The notes under the pieces were generated by a model, which was not told where the DNA came from, made no database searches, and saw only the letters and a program-made list of their open reading frames with translations. Positions 1-8,891 of a stretch of DNA of 48,390 nt are shown in pieces. This stretch comes from Bacteroidaceae bacterium. Lineage in GTDB: Bacteria > Bacteroidota > Bacteroidia > Bacteroidales > Barnesiellaceae_A. The translations under genes were made by a program, and so were the position numbers. The stretch's first letter is position 1, and every line of letters begins with the position of its first letter. Location of the stretch: NCBI GenBank assembly GCA_017532725.1, contig JAFXIZ010000035.1, forward strand, positions 1 through 48,390, given 5' to 3'.

Positions 1-995
1 TCGTATTCTTCTAAATACATAAGTATGTTGACATACTCCTTGCGTGCCGTCGTTTCGTAGGGATACAAATCAATAAGGGTTGTATATGCTGTGGTTATGG
101 CAGAAGTATCCTCCCATCGAATGACGCTCGGTATATAGTCCTTAATGATTTTGAGTTTGGTGTCATACTCGATGTTCTCATTGCGCAACAACTTGTTGTA
201 TTCGTTGTGGTGTGCCACAGTGTCGCCTTGAGTCAAGTATATATTGGCTTTTTCGATATAGGCTATAGGCTCATCGGGGGCTAATTCCTGTACTCTGTTG
301 ATGACATCCATTTGCCGGTCGTAACGTTTATAGTATTTATATACATCGTTGAGGTACAACAATATATATATATCCGTAGGTTTCTTGGCTGCCAACTCCT
401 CGGCAATGGATATGGCTGTAGTTGTGTCGCCCATCATATCGTACACTCCTACGCGATTGGCAGCCAACTCGGGCGAGTTGCCTATATATCTCTCTAATGT
501 GTCGTAGCACGCCAATGCTTTATCATACTCTTTCGATTGTATGTATAGTGAAGCCAATGGGTCATATATCTCGGGTTTGCCACGATGATTGCGAGCGATT
601 CGCTCTAAAGCCATTCTTGCCTCATCATATTCCCTCAAATGCGCTGCTGTGTTGGCATAGCCTATATTGTACCACAAGTGAGTAGTGTCGCTGTTGGCAA
701 CTTGTCGTAGCAGAGCCAATGCCGTATCGACTTGGTTAATACGCAAGAAAGACTTGGCAAGACCGTATCGAGCCTGAAGAGAGCCGGGGTTGAGACGTAC
801 AGCCTCTTGTATAAGGGCAAATGCTGCTTCGTGGTTACCCAATATGCTCTGTTTTTCACCCTCCATATAGAAGTAGTCGTGCAGAGCCGAGTCGGCAGCC
901 GACGGAGCAATAGCACGACGACTGTTTGCTCGCCCGGCAGCAAGCATACAACTACCTGCAATGAGGCACAGGCATATATATAACACTCTCTTCAT
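1..995 (-). CDS. TPR-repeat exported protein, 3' part outside window
   Basis: An uninterrupted frame of about 331 codons runs from an ATG at 995 to the left edge with no stop, so the C-terminus is missing. It begins MKRVLYICLCLIAGSC, a signal peptide with a loose lipobox (AGSC), so it is probably an exported protein or lipoprotein. The rest is tandem tetratricopeptide helices; recognisable units include GNHEAAFALIQEAVRLNPGS, KEYDKALACYDTLERYIGNS and DTTTAISIAEELAAKKPTDI. TPR arrays are protein-protein scaffolds; no enzymatic domain is visible. It starts 18 nt after the dut stop and is probably cotranscribed with dut. From memory, many Bacteroides genomes have dut followed by a TPR protein of about 590 residues, then DUF4292 and M23-peptidase genes; if that holds here, the envelope-related genes lie just outside the window. 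Confidence 0.85.
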   Translation of the reverse strand, partial: MKRVLYICLCLIAGSCMLAAGRANSRRAIAPSAADSALHDYFYMEGEKQSILGNHEAAFALIQEAVRLNPGSLQARYGLAKSFLRINQVDTALALLRQVANSDTTHLWYNIGYANTAAHLREYDEARMALERIARNHRGKPEIYDPLASLYIQSKEYDKALACYDTLERYIGNSPELAANRVGVYDMMGDTTTAISIAEELAAKKPTDIYILLYLNDVYKYYKRYDRQMDVINRVQELAPDEPIAYIEKANIYLTQGDTVAHHNEYNKLLRNENIEYDTKLKIIKDYIPSVIRWEDTSAITTAYTTLIDLYPYETTARKEYVNILMYLEEY

Positions 996-1013
996 TGGTT
1001 TCGAGATAGACGC

Positions 1014-1454
1014 CTATTTTACACCGGTGTGACCAAAACCTCCTGCTCCACGTTCTGTTTCATCGAGTGAGTCGGTTTCGTTCCACTCTACGCGATTATA
1101 TCGAGCCACAACCATTTGTCCCACTCTCTCGCCATCTTCAATAACAAAAGCCTCATCAGAGTGGTTGATAATGATAATGCCAATTTCTCCACGATAATCA
1201 GCATCGATAGTACCCGGAGAGTTCAATACGGTAATACCCTTCTTAATGGCAAGGCCACTGCGAGGACGTATTTGTGCCTCATAGCCTTCGGGCAGTGCAA
1301 TGAACAATCCTGTAGGTATAAGTCGGCGTTCGCCGGGTTGCAGTGTGATAGGCTCATCGAGGTTGGCGCGAATGTCCATTCCTGCCGACAAAGGGGTGCT
1401 GTACGATGGCAGCGCGTGGTGTGAACGATTGATAATAGAAACTTGTACTGACAT
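1014..1454 (-). CDS. dut: dUTP diphosphatase
   Basis: Trimeric dUTPase, hydrolysing dUTP to dUMP and pyrophosphate; it keeps uracil out of DNA and feeds dTMP synthesis in the cytoplasm. All five conserved motifs are present in order: AGMDIRA (residues 24-30), RPRSGLA (63-69), [11 protein letters not shown] (81-91, with the catalytic Asp), ERVGQMV (109-115) and the C-terminal P-loop-like [10 protein letters not shown] (135-144). The length of 146 residues is normal and the protein appears complete. It lies upstream of the TPR gene with 18 nt between. A near-consensus -7 box (7 of 8 to TAnnTTTG) sits at 1531-1538 on the same strand, and an intrinsic terminator separates it from asnS, so dut probably has its own promoter. 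Confidence 0.97.
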   Translation of the reverse strand: MSVQVSIINRSHHALPSYSTPLSAGMDIRANLDEPITLQPGERRLIPTGLFIALPEGYEAQIRPRSGLAIKKGITVLNSPGTIDADYRGEIGIIIINHSDEAFVIEDGERVGQMVVARYNRVEWNETDSLDETERGAGGFGHTGVK

Positions 1455-1659
1455 ATTCCTGTAGGTGTTTGTTTATTAATCACTTTATTGGTGGGTAATA
1501 TAGTCATATTCAGCGAATGACCTACCTGCCCAAATATTATGCGAAAATACTGAAAACTCTACAAATATGCTATTTATTCGCTATATTTTTATGAAGATTT
1601 AGGTCAAGTGTATATTTATGGTTATTACTTTGTTGTATGCGAGGTGTGTGTTTGGGTAG

Positions 1660-1696
1660 AAAAAGCAAAGCCACCCTGCTTTGGCAAGATGGCTTT
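1660..1696 (-). terminator. Intrinsic terminator of asnS
   Basis: On the minus strand a 13-pair stem (two G-U pairs) forms between AAAGCCATCTTGC and GCAGGGTGGCTTT with a CAAA loop, followed by GCTTTTT. It lies 23 nt beyond the asnS stop. Confidence 0.85.
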
Positions 1697-1718
1697 ACTA
1701 TATGCAATTGTCGGTTGA

Positions 1719-3116
1719 TTAAAATTCTGCCGACTTGGGAGTGCGAGGGAAGGGTATCACGTCGCGAATGTTGGTCATACCGGTTACGAAGAGCAACAAA
1801 CGCTCAAAACCAAGACCAAATCCCGAGTGAGGTACTGTACCGAAACGACGAGTATCGAGGTACCACCACATATCTTTCATAGGAATGTTCATCTCCTCGA
1901 TGCGTCCGAGCAACTTGTTGTAGTCGGCTTCACGCTCCGAGCCACCAATGATTTCGCCGATACGGGGGAACAAAACGTCCATTGCGCGAACGGTCTTGTT
2001 GTCCTCGTTGAGTTTCATATAGAAAGCCTTGATTTCCTTGGGATAGTCGGTGAGGATAACGGGTTTTTTGAAGTGTTTCTCCACCAAATAGCGTTCGTGC
2101 TCCGATTGCAAGTCGGCACCCCAATATACGGGGAATTCAAATTTCTCGCCCGATTTTTCGAGTATTTCGATACCCTGGGTGTAAGGAAGACGTACAAAGT
2201 CGTTGTCAACTACAAATCGCAAACGCTCTATCAACTCCTTGTCGTACATTTCGCAGAGGAAGTTGAGGTCGTCGGTGCAGTTTTCAAGAGCATAGTTGAT
2301 ACAATATTTCAAGAAGTCCTCAGCGAGGTCCATATTGTCGGTAATGTCGTTGAAAGCAACCTCAGGCTCAATCATCCAGAACTCTGCCAAGTGGCGGGGA
2401 GTATTGGAGTTCTCGGCACGGAATGTGGGGCCAAATGTGTATATAGCACCCAAAGAGGTAGCACCCAATTCGCCCTCGAGTTGACCCGAAACGGTGAGGC
2501 TGGTTTGCTTACCGAAGAAGTCCTCCGAATAGTCTATCTTGCCTTCCTCGGTGCGAGGAGGATTATTAAGGTCGAGAGTGGTTACTTGGAACATAGCACC
2601 TGCACCCTCGCAGTCGCTGGCTGTGATAAGAGGAGTGTGCAGATAGTAGAAGCCGTGGTCGTTGTAGTACTTGTGTATCGCGTATGCCAAGTGGTGACGT
2701 ATACGCAATACAGCACCGAAGGTGTTGGTGCGAGGACGCAAGTGTGCTATCTCGCGCAAGAACTCGAGGCTGTGGCCTTTCTTTTGCAAGGGGTATTGCT
2801 CGGGATCGGCTGTTCCGTATATTTCGATTTTTTCGGCTTGTATTTCGGCTGTTTGACCTTTACCCATCGACTCTACGAGTTTACCTACAACACATAGGCT
2901 GGCACCTGTCGTGATGGGCTTGAGTGTTTCTTCGTCGAAGTTGGCAAGGTCAACAACAACTTGTATATTCTTGATTGTACTACCGTCGTTAAGGGCTATA
3001 AAGTTAACGTGTTTGTTGCCACGGCGTGTACGCACCCAACCTTTCACGCACACTGTTGTGTTGAGTAGGGCAGGGTCAAAGATGTCTGCTATTCTTGTTC
3101 TTTTTGGTGTTTCCAT
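1719..3116 (-). CDS. asnS: Asparaginyl-tRNA synthetase
   Basis: Class IIb aminoacyl-tRNA synthetase charging tRNA-Asn with asparagine. An N-terminal OB-fold anticodon-binding domain (about residues 18-110, with [18 protein letters not shown]) is followed by the class II catalytic core. Motif 2 is [20 protein letters not shown] (from residue 232); motif 3 is [15 protein letters not shown] (from 432), ending in the [12 protein letters not shown] tail typical of AsnRS/AspRS. The combination of sequence and 465-residue length matches Bacteroidetes AsnS rather than AspS. The ATG at 3116 leads straight into the OB-fold. It follows the RluB-like gene by 59 nt, a gap that holds a 10-bp hairpin but no obvious promoter, so the two may be cotranscribed. 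A strong terminator lies downstream. Confidence 0.97.
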   Translation of the reverse strand: METPKRTRIADIFDPALLNTTVCVKGWVRTRRGNKHVNFIALNDGSTIKNIQVVVDLANFDEETLKPITTGASLCVVGKLVESMGKGQTAEIQAEKIEIYGTADPEQYPLQKKGHSLEFLREIAHLRPRTNTFGAVLRIRHHLAYAIHKYYNDHGFYYLHTPLITASDCEGAGAMFQVTTLDLNNPPRTEEGKIDYSEDFFGKQTSLTVSGQLEGELGATSLGAIYTFGPTFRAENSNTPRHLAEFWMIEPEVAFNDITDNMDLAEDFLKYCINYALENCTDDLNFLCEMYDKELIERLRFVVDNDFVRLPYTQGIEILEKSGEKFEFPVYWGADLQSEHERYLVEKHFKKPVILTDYPKEIKAFYMKLNEDNKTVRAMDVLFPRIGEIIGGSEREADYNKLLGRIEEMNIPMKDMWWYLDTRRFGTVPHSGFGLGFERLLLFVTGMTNIRDVIPFPRTPKSAEF

Positions 3117-3136
3117 TTTTTTTTTATTTTAGTGGC

Positions 3137-3164
3137 TACCACCCTTCGCATTGAAAGGGTGGTA
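3137..3164. repeat. Intercistronic hairpin between rluB-like gene and asnS
   Basis: Perfect 10-bp inverted repeat TACCACCCTT / AAGGGTGGTA around an 8-nt loop. On the transcribed (minus) strand it is followed by an A-rich stretch rather than a U-run, so it does not look like a classical terminator for the upstream gene. An mRNA-processing or stability hairpin is an alternative. Confidence 0.6.
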
Positions 3165-3175
3165 AACTCTGATTT

Positions 3176-4705
3176 TTATTCAAAAGACCCCATCATAAGC
3201 ATATTTACCTCGGCTTGTGTGAGGTAACGCCAACGACCACGGGGCAGATTTTTCTTGGTAAGACCGGCAAAATATACACGATCGAGTTTTACAACGTGAT
3301 AGCCGAGAGCTTCAAATATACGGCGTACAATACGGTTACGACCCGAGTGTATCTCGATACCAATTTGGTTGCGATCGGTTTCTGTTGCGTAACTTACTGC
3401 ATCGGCGTGGATGCTTCCGTCATCAAGTTCTATACCGTCGGCGATGCGTTGCATATCTTCTTCGGTAACATCCTTATCGGTCCAAACGTGGTATATTTTT
3501 TTCTTCACAAACTTGGGGTGTGTGAGTTTAGATGCCAAGTCGCCGTCGTTGGTAAGCAACAATACACCGGTTGTGTTACGGTCGAGACGTCCTACGGGAT
3601 AGATACGTTCCGAGCAGGCGTTTTGTACAATATCCATTACGGTGAGGCGACCTTGAGGATCGTCCGATGTTGTTACGCAATCTTTGGGTTTGTTAAGGAG
3701 TACATACACTTTGTTTTCCAAGCCTACCTCCTTACCACGGAATGTTACGATATCGCTTGGTGTAATCTTTGAACCCAATTCGGTAACAACCTCACCGTTT
3801 ACCAATACCTCTCCGGCTTGGATAAACTCATCGGCTTCACGACGCGAGCATATACCTGCATTGGCGAGGAACTTGTTCAAGCGGATAGGTTGTGTGGGAT
3901 CGATAGGTGGCAACTCATACTCGATGCGTTGGGGGCGAGGAGTGAATCGCTTGTTGTTGAATCCACCACGTTGGTTGCGATTGTTATAGCCTCCACCACG
4001 GTTGTTGTTGTATCCACCGCGATTGTTGTATCCGTTGTTATAACCACCTCGGTTATTGTTGTATCCACCACGGTTGTTAAATCCACGATTGTTGTTGTAA
4101 CCACCGCGGTTGTAGTTGTTTTCTTTATTGTAGTTGTTCTCGCCGTTGGTGTTGAATGTATCCTCTTGGTTATAGTTGGTGTTTTGTGTACCCTCGGCGT
4201 TGTCGCTGTTGTAGCGATTGTATCGGTTGTTGTAACCGCCGTTGTTGTAGCGATTGTTGTTGTATCCACCTCGGTTGTTGTATCCGTTGTTATAACCACC
4301 TCGGTTATTGTTGTATCCACCACGGTTGTTAAATCCACGATTGTTGTTGTAACTACCACGGTTGTTATTGTATCCACTACGATTGTAGTTGTTTTCTTGG
4401 TTGCCCTCGGTATTTTCACCTTCGGCATTATTGTTGCGACGGTTGTTGTAACCTCCGTTGTTGTAACGGTTGTTATAACCACCATTGTTGTAACGATTGT
4501 TATAGCCGTTATTGTAGCGATTGTTGTAGCCTCCGTTGTTGTAGCTACGACGTTCATTGTTATAAGTGTTTGACTGATTTTCGGTATTTCCACTCTCGCT
4601 GTTGTGGTCATACTCTTTTTTCTCTGTGTTTTCAGTAAAATCTTCACGCGTTACACCTCGGCTTTCAAAGATGCGAGGACGCTTAATCTTTTTTTCTCCT
4701 TCCAT
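3176..4705 (-). CDS. RsuA/RluB-family pseudouridine synthase with large N/Y/G/R-rich N-terminus
   Basis: Probable 23S rRNA pseudouridine synthase of the RluB/RluE/RsuA family. An S4 RNA-binding domain (about residues 274-325, RLNKFLANAGICSRREAD) precedes the catalytic core with the family motif GRLDRNTTGVLLLTNDGDL; the catalytic Asp is residue 375. The C-terminal half (about 236 residues) is the size of a complete RluB. Unusual is the 270-residue N-terminal extension: after a charged leader (MEGEKKIKRPRIFESRG) residues 45-255 are nearly all Asn, Tyr, Gly and Arg in GGYNNR/YNNNRGG repeats, resembling disordered RGG-type RNA-binding tails. At DNA level it contains a 79-bp perfect direct repeat. 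Bacteroidetes RluB proteins often carry a low-complexity N-terminus, but I cannot say how often one this long. A near-consensus promoter is at 4838-4845. Confidence 0.93.
   Translation of the reverse strand: MEGEKKIKRPRIFESRGVTREDFTENTEKKEYDHNSESGNTENQSNTYNNERRSYNNGGYNNRYNNGYNNRYNNGGYNNRYNNGGYNNRRNNNAEGENTEGNQENNYNRSGYNNNRGSYNNNRGFNNRGGYNNNRGGYNNGYNNRGGYNNNRYNNGGYNNRYNRYNSDNAEGTQNTNYNQEDTFNTNGENNYNKENNYNRGGYNNNRGFNNRGGYNNNRGGYNNGYNNRGGYNNNRGGGYNNRNQRGGFNNKRFTPRPQRIEYELPPIDPTQPIRLNKFLANAGICSRREADEFIQAGEVLVNGEVVTELGSKITPSDIVTFRGKEVGLENKVYVLLNKPKDCVTTSDDPQGRLTVMDIVQNACSERIYPVGRLDRNTTGVLLLTNDGDLASKLTHPKFVKKKIYHVWTDKDVTEEDMQRIADGIELDDGSIHADAVSYATETDRNQIGIEIHSGRNRIVRRIFEALGYHVVKLDRVYFAGLTKKNLPRGRWRYLTQAEVNMLMMGSFE
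4023..4353. repeat. 79-bp perfect direct repeat inside rluB-like gene
   Basis: Bases 4023-4101 and 4275-4353 are identical over 79 bp, offset by 252 bp (84 codons, in frame). Shorter imperfect copies of the same GGYNNR/YNNNRGG-coding units fill the rest of 3950-4570. The repeat preserves the reading frame, so recombination between copies would add or remove 84 codons without disrupting the enzyme. Confidence 0.95.
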
Positions 4706-4837
4706 TTATTTATAAATTAGTTGTTTAGCAATAGCCTCTCGGCTTTTATATTAATTTTAATTCTATTCTTACTATTACAAAAAGAGCCTTGTTACATATT
4801 ATTATAATTCTATATTTACCTTTTTGTATTTCGAGTG

Positions 4838-4845
4838 CAAAGATG
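4838..4845 (-). promoter_or_regulatory. Candidate -7 box for rluB-like gene
   Basis: Minus-strand CATCTTTG matches 7 of 8 bases of the Bacteroidetes -7 element TAnnTTTG, in the common TTTGCATCTTTGCA context. It would give a leader of about 125 nt. That leader includes a small AGCC-GAGA-GGCT hairpin near 4733-4744. The rest of the 290-bp gap between purB and this gene (4706-4995) shows nothing else I recognise. Confidence 0.45.
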
Positions 4846-4995
4846 CAAAGGATTTTTCAAACTTCAATAATAAAAAAACGAAAATTTGAGCCTTTGATGT
4901 TAATTAAACAAGAAAGATTCGCGAATTGTTCACGAATCTTTCATTGGTTGGATATTTTAAATAAAAAGTGTTGTTTTGTGTGTACCGTAATACTG

Positions 4996-6339
4996 TTAAA
5001 AACCTGTGTAGGCTTGAGGCGATAGGCGATGCAACTCCTCTTTTACCTCATCCGATACATTGAGGGTGTCGATAAACGAACTGATGGATTGCTCATTGAT
5101 TTCGGTATTGGTACGAGTGAGTGCCTTCAGTGTTTCGTAAGGTTGGGGGTAACCTTCACGACGTAGAATGGTTTGTATGCCTTCGGCTACAACGTTCCAC
5201 ATACCATTGAGGTCGCGATCTATGGCAGCGCGATTGAGTAACAGTTTGCCCAAGCCTTTGAGCGTGCTGCTGAAGGCGATGAGCGAGTGTGCCATAGGTA
5301 CACCCACGTTGCGCAGTACGGTAGAGTCGGTAAGGTCGCGTTGCAAGCGCGATATTGGCAACTTAGTTGACAAGTGTTCATATATGGCATTGGCAATACC
5401 CAAGTTACCCTCCGAGTTCTCAAAGTCAATAGGGTTTACCTTGTGAGGCATTGCAGAAGAGCCTACCTCGCCGGCTTTGATTTTTTGCTTGAAGTACTCC
5501 ATCGATATATATTGCCAGAAGTCGCGATCAAGGTCTATGATAATGGTGTTGATTCGACGCATTGCATCGAACAGTGCGGCCAAATTGTCATAGTTCGATA
5601 TTTGTGTAGTGTAAGTTTCGCGCTCGATGCCCAGATTGTTGCGCAAGAACGATGCCGCAAATTGAGGCCAATCGATGCTGGGATAGGCTGTTCTGTGGGC
5701 GTTGAAGTTACCTGTAGCACCACCAAACTTACCACTGATGGGTGTGTTGCGCAATTGCTCTATTTGTTGCTCAAGACGATAGGTGAATACACGCACCTCC
5801 TTGCCCAAGCGAGTGGGCGATGCCGGCTGGCCGTGAGTCTTGGCAAGCATAGGTATATCCTTCCACTCCTCGGCATACGAGTTGAGCAACGCCACCATCT
5901 CGTCGAGCATTGGCAAATATACTTGAGTGAGTGCCTCTTTGATAGATAGAGGAACGGCTGTGTTATTGATGTCTTGAGAAGTCAGGCCGAAGTGTATAAA
6001 CTCTTTGTAAGGCTCAAGACCCAAACGGTCGAATTGCTCTTTAATAAAGTATTCTACGGCTTTAACATCGTGATTGGTAATCGACTCTATCTCTTTGATA
6101 CGCGCGGCATCGCTCTCCGAGAAGTTGATGTAAATATTGCGTAGTTGTTCGTACTTATCGGGTGTGATGTCCGACAATTGAGGGAGTGGCAACTCGCATA
6201 TTGCAATAAAATACTCAATTTCGACACGCACTCGATAGCGAATAAGTGCCAATTCCGAAAAATAAGCCGAGAGTGACTCGGTCTTGCTGTGGTAACGTCC
6301 GTCGATGGGCGAAACAGCGGTAAGAGGAGTTATTTGCAT
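4996..6339 (-). CDS. purB: Adenylosuccinate lyase
   Basis: Fumarase/aspartase-superfamily enzyme acting twice in purine synthesis: SAICAR to AICAR and adenylosuccinate to AMP, releasing fumarate. Conserved pieces are TNHDVKAVE (residues 88-96), TSQDIN (120-125), KTHGQPA with the general-acid His (167-173) and the flexible signature loop GSSAMPHKVNP (293-303) with the catalytic Ser. I chose the ATG giving MQITPLTAVSPIDGRY (447 residues, the usual length). The frame can be extended 12 codons to a TTG, but that TTG lies just upstream of a perfect -7 box and cannot be in the transcript. It is divergent from the porin gene. Confidence 0.97.
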   Translation of the reverse strand: MQITPLTAVSPIDGRYHSKTESLSAYFSELALIRYRVRVEIEYFIAICELPLPQLSDITPDKYEQLRNIYINFSESDAARIKEIESITNHDVKAVEYFIKEQFDRLGLEPYKEFIHFGLTSQDINNTAVPLSIKEALTQVYLPMLDEMVALLNSYAEEWKDIPMLAKTHGQPASPTRLGKEVRVFTYRLEQQIEQLRNTPISGKFGGATGNFNAHRTAYPSIDWPQFAASFLRNNLGIERETYTTQISNYDNLAALFDAMRRINTIIIDLDRDFWQYISMEYFKQKIKAGEVGSSAMPHKVNPIDFENSEGNLGIANAIYEHLSTKLPISRLQRDLTDSTVLRNVGVPMAHSLIAFSSTLKGLGKLLLNRAAIDRDLNGMWNVVAEGIQTILRREGYPQPYETLKALTRTNTEINEQSISSFIDTLNVSDEVKEELHRLSPQAYTGF

Positions 6340-6364
6340 AGTCAATAAATTACAATTGAAAGTG

Positions 6365-6372
6365 CAAAGGTA
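6365..6372 (-). promoter_or_regulatory. purB promoter (-7 box)
   Basis: Minus-strand TACCTTTG is a perfect TAnnTTTG, 25 nt upstream of the chosen purB ATG; no clear -33 TTTG is visible. Its position rules out the longer TTG start. Confidence 0.65.
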
Positions 6373-6563
6373 CAATAAAAATCTTTATACTCGGTGATGC
6401 TTAAAAATTATGTGATAAAATTATTTATCAACCGATAAAAATACCTAACTTTACAGCCTGAGAAATAAATGATGCCGATGTCTGTAGCCTATGTAAGTGC
6501 GTAATATTGGTATCGATTTGATTAAGAATGCGTTAACCTTAAATATTAGAATTATTCGGTGCT

Positions 6564-7661
6564 ATGAAGAGATTGATAGGAATACTCTTATTAACCCTGT
6601 GTGTGGTGAGAGTGTCGGCACAAAGCAATGATCGTGCAGACTATGAAGAACATAATCGTGTGGTGAATCTTGAAGCTGAAGTGCGAATAGACTTTCAACA
6701 AGAGTATTTGGGAGAAGATTTGTATAAACCCAACTCGGGCTTTAAAGGTAAATATCTTACAATAGCACTCGATGGTCACATCAATAAACATTTCTATTAT
6801 GCCTATCGTCAACGACTCAACCGTGCGCACAAGGATGAGAGTTTCTTTGATGCTACCGATTGGGTATATTTAAGTTATCGCCCCGACAAGCATTGGGATA
6901 TATCGGTAGGTAAGCAAGTTGTGGGTATAGGTGGTTATGAGTATGACCGTTCGCCTATCGACCTCTATTTCAACTCTGAATATTGGAATAATATAGCCTG
7001 CTATCAGTTGGGTGTGAGTGTGTCGTATGCGATAGGTGAGGGTAATGACCGTCTGATGGCGCAAGTGACCGAGAGCCCTTACAGTACACATCAGGATTTT
7101 ATGTTTGCCTACAACCTTATGTGGTATGGTAAGCACGATTGGTTCAATACGATATATTCGCTCAATATGACCGAGTACCAACCCGGTGAGTATATATATT
7201 ATGTGGTGTTGGGTAATGAGTTTAAGTTTGACAACTTTAAGGTCCAACTCGACTATATGAACCGTGCTACCGACAAGCACGCCTTTTTCTTCCAAGACTT
7301 CTCGATAATGGGCGAGGTGTCGTATATGATTAAGGATAAGGTAAATGTATTTGGTAAAGCCACATACGATGTGAATAAAAGTGGTGTAGAGGGCGACTAT
7401 AGCGTACTGCCCGGAACGGAGTTGACTCGCGTGGGTGCCGGTATCGAATATTACCCATTGTCGAAGGGTCGCAAAGACTTGCGCTTGTTTGCTCACTACA
7501 GTTATTCGTGGGGTGTCAATGGCAACCCGTCGGGTGCTATCAAGGATAATCAACACTTTTGGGGTGTTGGCTTGAAATGGAATATGGATATAATCTCGTT
7601 AACTAAAAAAATATTTAAGAAAGATGGAAAACCCAACAAAACCGAACAAACTGAAGGCTAA
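6564..7661 (+). CDS. OprP/OprO-like outer-membrane porin
   Basis: A 365-residue exported protein with signal peptide MKRLIGILLLTLCVVRVSAQ. The mature part alternates polar and aromatic beta-strands (for example YFYAYRQRLN-like, WDISVGKQVVGIGGYEYDRS, GLKWNM), a pattern seen in phosphate-selective-porin O/P-type beta barrels of Bacteroidetes. The segment containing SVGKQVVGIGGYEYDRSPID resembles the inward loop region of this family. It should let small solutes across the outer membrane; the substrate cannot be told from sequence. Its last 38 nt overlap the start of the downstream inner-membrane gene, implying translational coupling and a joint transport role. A 7-of-8 -7 box (TAACTTTA, 6446-6453) lies upstream. 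The C-terminus ends in a hydrophilic KKIFKKDGKPNKTEQTEG tail, unusual for a barrel that would normally end in an aromatic residue. Confidence 0.8.
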   Translation: MKRLIGILLLTLCVVRVSAQSNDRADYEEHNRVVNLEAEVRIDFQQEYLGEDLYKPNSGFKGKYLTIALDGHINKHFYYAYRQRLNRAHKDESFFDATDWVYLSYRPDKHWDISVGKQVVGIGGYEYDRSPIDLYFNSEYWNNIACYQLGVSVSYAIGEGNDRLMAQVTESPYSTHQDFMFAYNLMWYGKHDWFNTIYSLNMTEYQPGEYIYYVVLGNEFKFDNFKVQLDYMNRATDKHAFFFQDFSIMGEVSYMIKDKVNVFGKATYDVNKSGVEGDYSVLPGTELTRVGAGIEYYPLSKGRKDLRLFAHYSYSWGVNGNPSGAIKDNQHFWGVGLKWNMDIISLTKKIFKKDGKPNKTEQTEG

Positions 7662-8790
7662 TCTTTCTAAGTTCATTCCTACAGGTATTCCCTGTTTGAT
7701 TGTTGTAGTGGGATTGTTTTGTCTGATAGGCTCACAAATGGGCGTATCGCAGATGTTCAAGACCATAATGAACACGGCTCACGACTTGTTGCTCAATACG
7801 GTCTTTTTCTTGATGGCTGTGTGCGTTATTACCGGCGCTATAGGTCGCATATTTATGGATTTTGGTGTGGTAAAGTTGCTTGAGAAGATATTACGACCGT
7901 TGATGAAGCCTCTGTTCAACCTACCCGGTGTGGCCTCGTTGGGTGCTGTGATGACTTTCTTATCGGATAATCCGGCTATTATCTCGCTGTCGCAGGATAA
8001 GCGTTTCAGTAGTTACTTTAAGAAGTATCAATACATTTCACTGACCAACTTCGGAACGGCTTTTGGAATGGGCTTGTTGGTAATTGTGTATATGATAGGT
8101 TTGGGCTATTTTGTGGAGCCTCTTATCGGATTGTTGGGCTCGTTTTGTGGTTGTATCGTATCGACTCGTTTGATGCAATATTTCGTATTGAAAGAGTATC
8201 CCAATTATGCCCAAGAGGATGTTGTCGAAGAGGTTGTGAAGCGCACACAGAAGGCTCACGTTGAGGAAGATTCTCTCTTTACTCGCATACTCAACGCCCT
8301 GCTCGATGGTGGCCGTACGGGTGTTGATGTGGGCTTGGCTATTATCCCCGGTGTGCTTATTATATCGACGTTTGTAATGTTGCTCACCTTTGGCCCCGAT
8401 AAGAATACCGGCGAATATACCGGTGCTGCTTATGAGGGTATATCGGCATTGCCTTGGTTGGCAGGAAAGATTAATTTTATCTTCGATTGGCTCTTCGGAT
8501 TTAAAGACCCCCACTTGGTGGCATTCCCCATCACGGCATTGGGTGCTGTGGGTGCTGCATTGAGCCTGATACCCGAATTTATAAACGGTGGTTATATCGA
8601 TGGTAATGCGATAGCAGTATTTACTGCTATAGGAATGTGTTGGAGTGGATATTTAAGCACTCACACTGCTATGCTTGATTCGCTGGGCTATCGCGAACTT
8701 ACATCGAAGGCTATCCTTTCGCACACGATTGGTGGTCTTGTGGCTGCGATTGTTGCGCATTGGGTGTTTGTGTTGTACGCTTTGATATAA
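7624..8790 (+). CDS. Nucleoside-recognition (gate) domain inner-membrane protein
   Basis: A 388-residue polytopic membrane protein with about 9-10 hydrophobic segments. It resembles the nucleoside-recognition/gate-domain family that includes YjiH, SpmA/SpmB and the CD0519/CD1768-type proteins; the stretch GAIGRIFMDFGVVKLLEKIL and FLSDNPAIISLSQDKRF fit that group. Family members are thought to be transporters or channels for nucleosides or other small molecules, but substrates are mostly unproven. The ATG lies inside the last codons of the porin gene (38-nt overlap, different frame), so the pair is almost surely one operon forming outer- and inner-membrane halves of a transport route. A weak hairpin (ATACGGC / GCCGTAT) follows the stop. 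Confidence 0.8.
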   Translation: MENPTKPNKLKANLSKFIPTGIPCLIVVVGLFCLIGSQMGVSQMFKTIMNTAHDLLLNTVFFLMAVCVITGAIGRIFMDFGVVKLLEKILRPLMKPLFNLPGVASLGAVMTFLSDNPAIISLSQDKRFSSYFKKYQYISLTNFGTAFGMGLLVIVYMIGLGYFVEPLIGLLGSFCGCIVSTRLMQYFVLKEYPNYAQEDVVEEVVKRTQKAHVEEDSLFTRILNALLDGGRTGVDVGLAIIPGVLIISTFVMLLTFGPDKNTGEYTGAAYEGISALPWLAGKINFIFDWLFGFKDPHLVAFPITALGAVGAALSLIPEFINGGYIDGNAIAVFTAIGMCWSGYLSTHTAMLDSLGYRELTSKAILSHTIGGLVAAIVAHWVFVLYALI

Positions 8791-8804
8791 GAAGATATAA
8801 ACGC

Positions 8805-8826
8805 ATACGGCTTTTCTTTGCCGTAT
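8805..8826 (+). terminator. Weak hairpin after the porin/gate-protein operon
   Basis: ATACGGC / GCCGTAT 7-bp stem with an 8-nt T-rich loop, 14 nt after the stop. There is no strong U-run, so termination is only likely. Confidence 0.45.
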
Positions 8827-8863
8827 TATGCTTGTGCATATCTTGTTGTTGGATATACTTTTG

Positions 8864-8871
8864 TATATTTG
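8864..8871 (+). promoter_or_regulatory. Promoter of GHL10 gene (-7 box)
   Basis: TATATTTG is a perfect TAnnTTTG with a TTG about 18 nt upstream (8843-8845). The predicted leader before the ATG at 8892 is only about 14 nt. Confidence 0.6.
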
Positions 8872-8891
8872 CAAGGTAAAAACAATAAGGT

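Noticed and set aside
1827..2897. 356-codon frame opposite asnS
   Set aside because: Antisense shadow of a well-conserved gene; no family resemblance.
3137..3164. Terminator of the rluB-like gene
   Set aside because: The hairpin is followed by A-rich sequence on the transcribed strand, not a U-run, so I list it as a hairpin only.
4023..4353. CRISPR-like repeat array
   Set aside because: The repeats are in-frame coding repeats of unequal length without unique spacers.
3818..4647. Long open frames on both strands (about 250 residues, Val/Ile/Thr-rich) within the rluB-like repeats
   Set aside because: They are by-products of the biased GGYNNR-coding repeat; neither has a recognisable domain, while the rluB-like frame continues into a complete enzyme.
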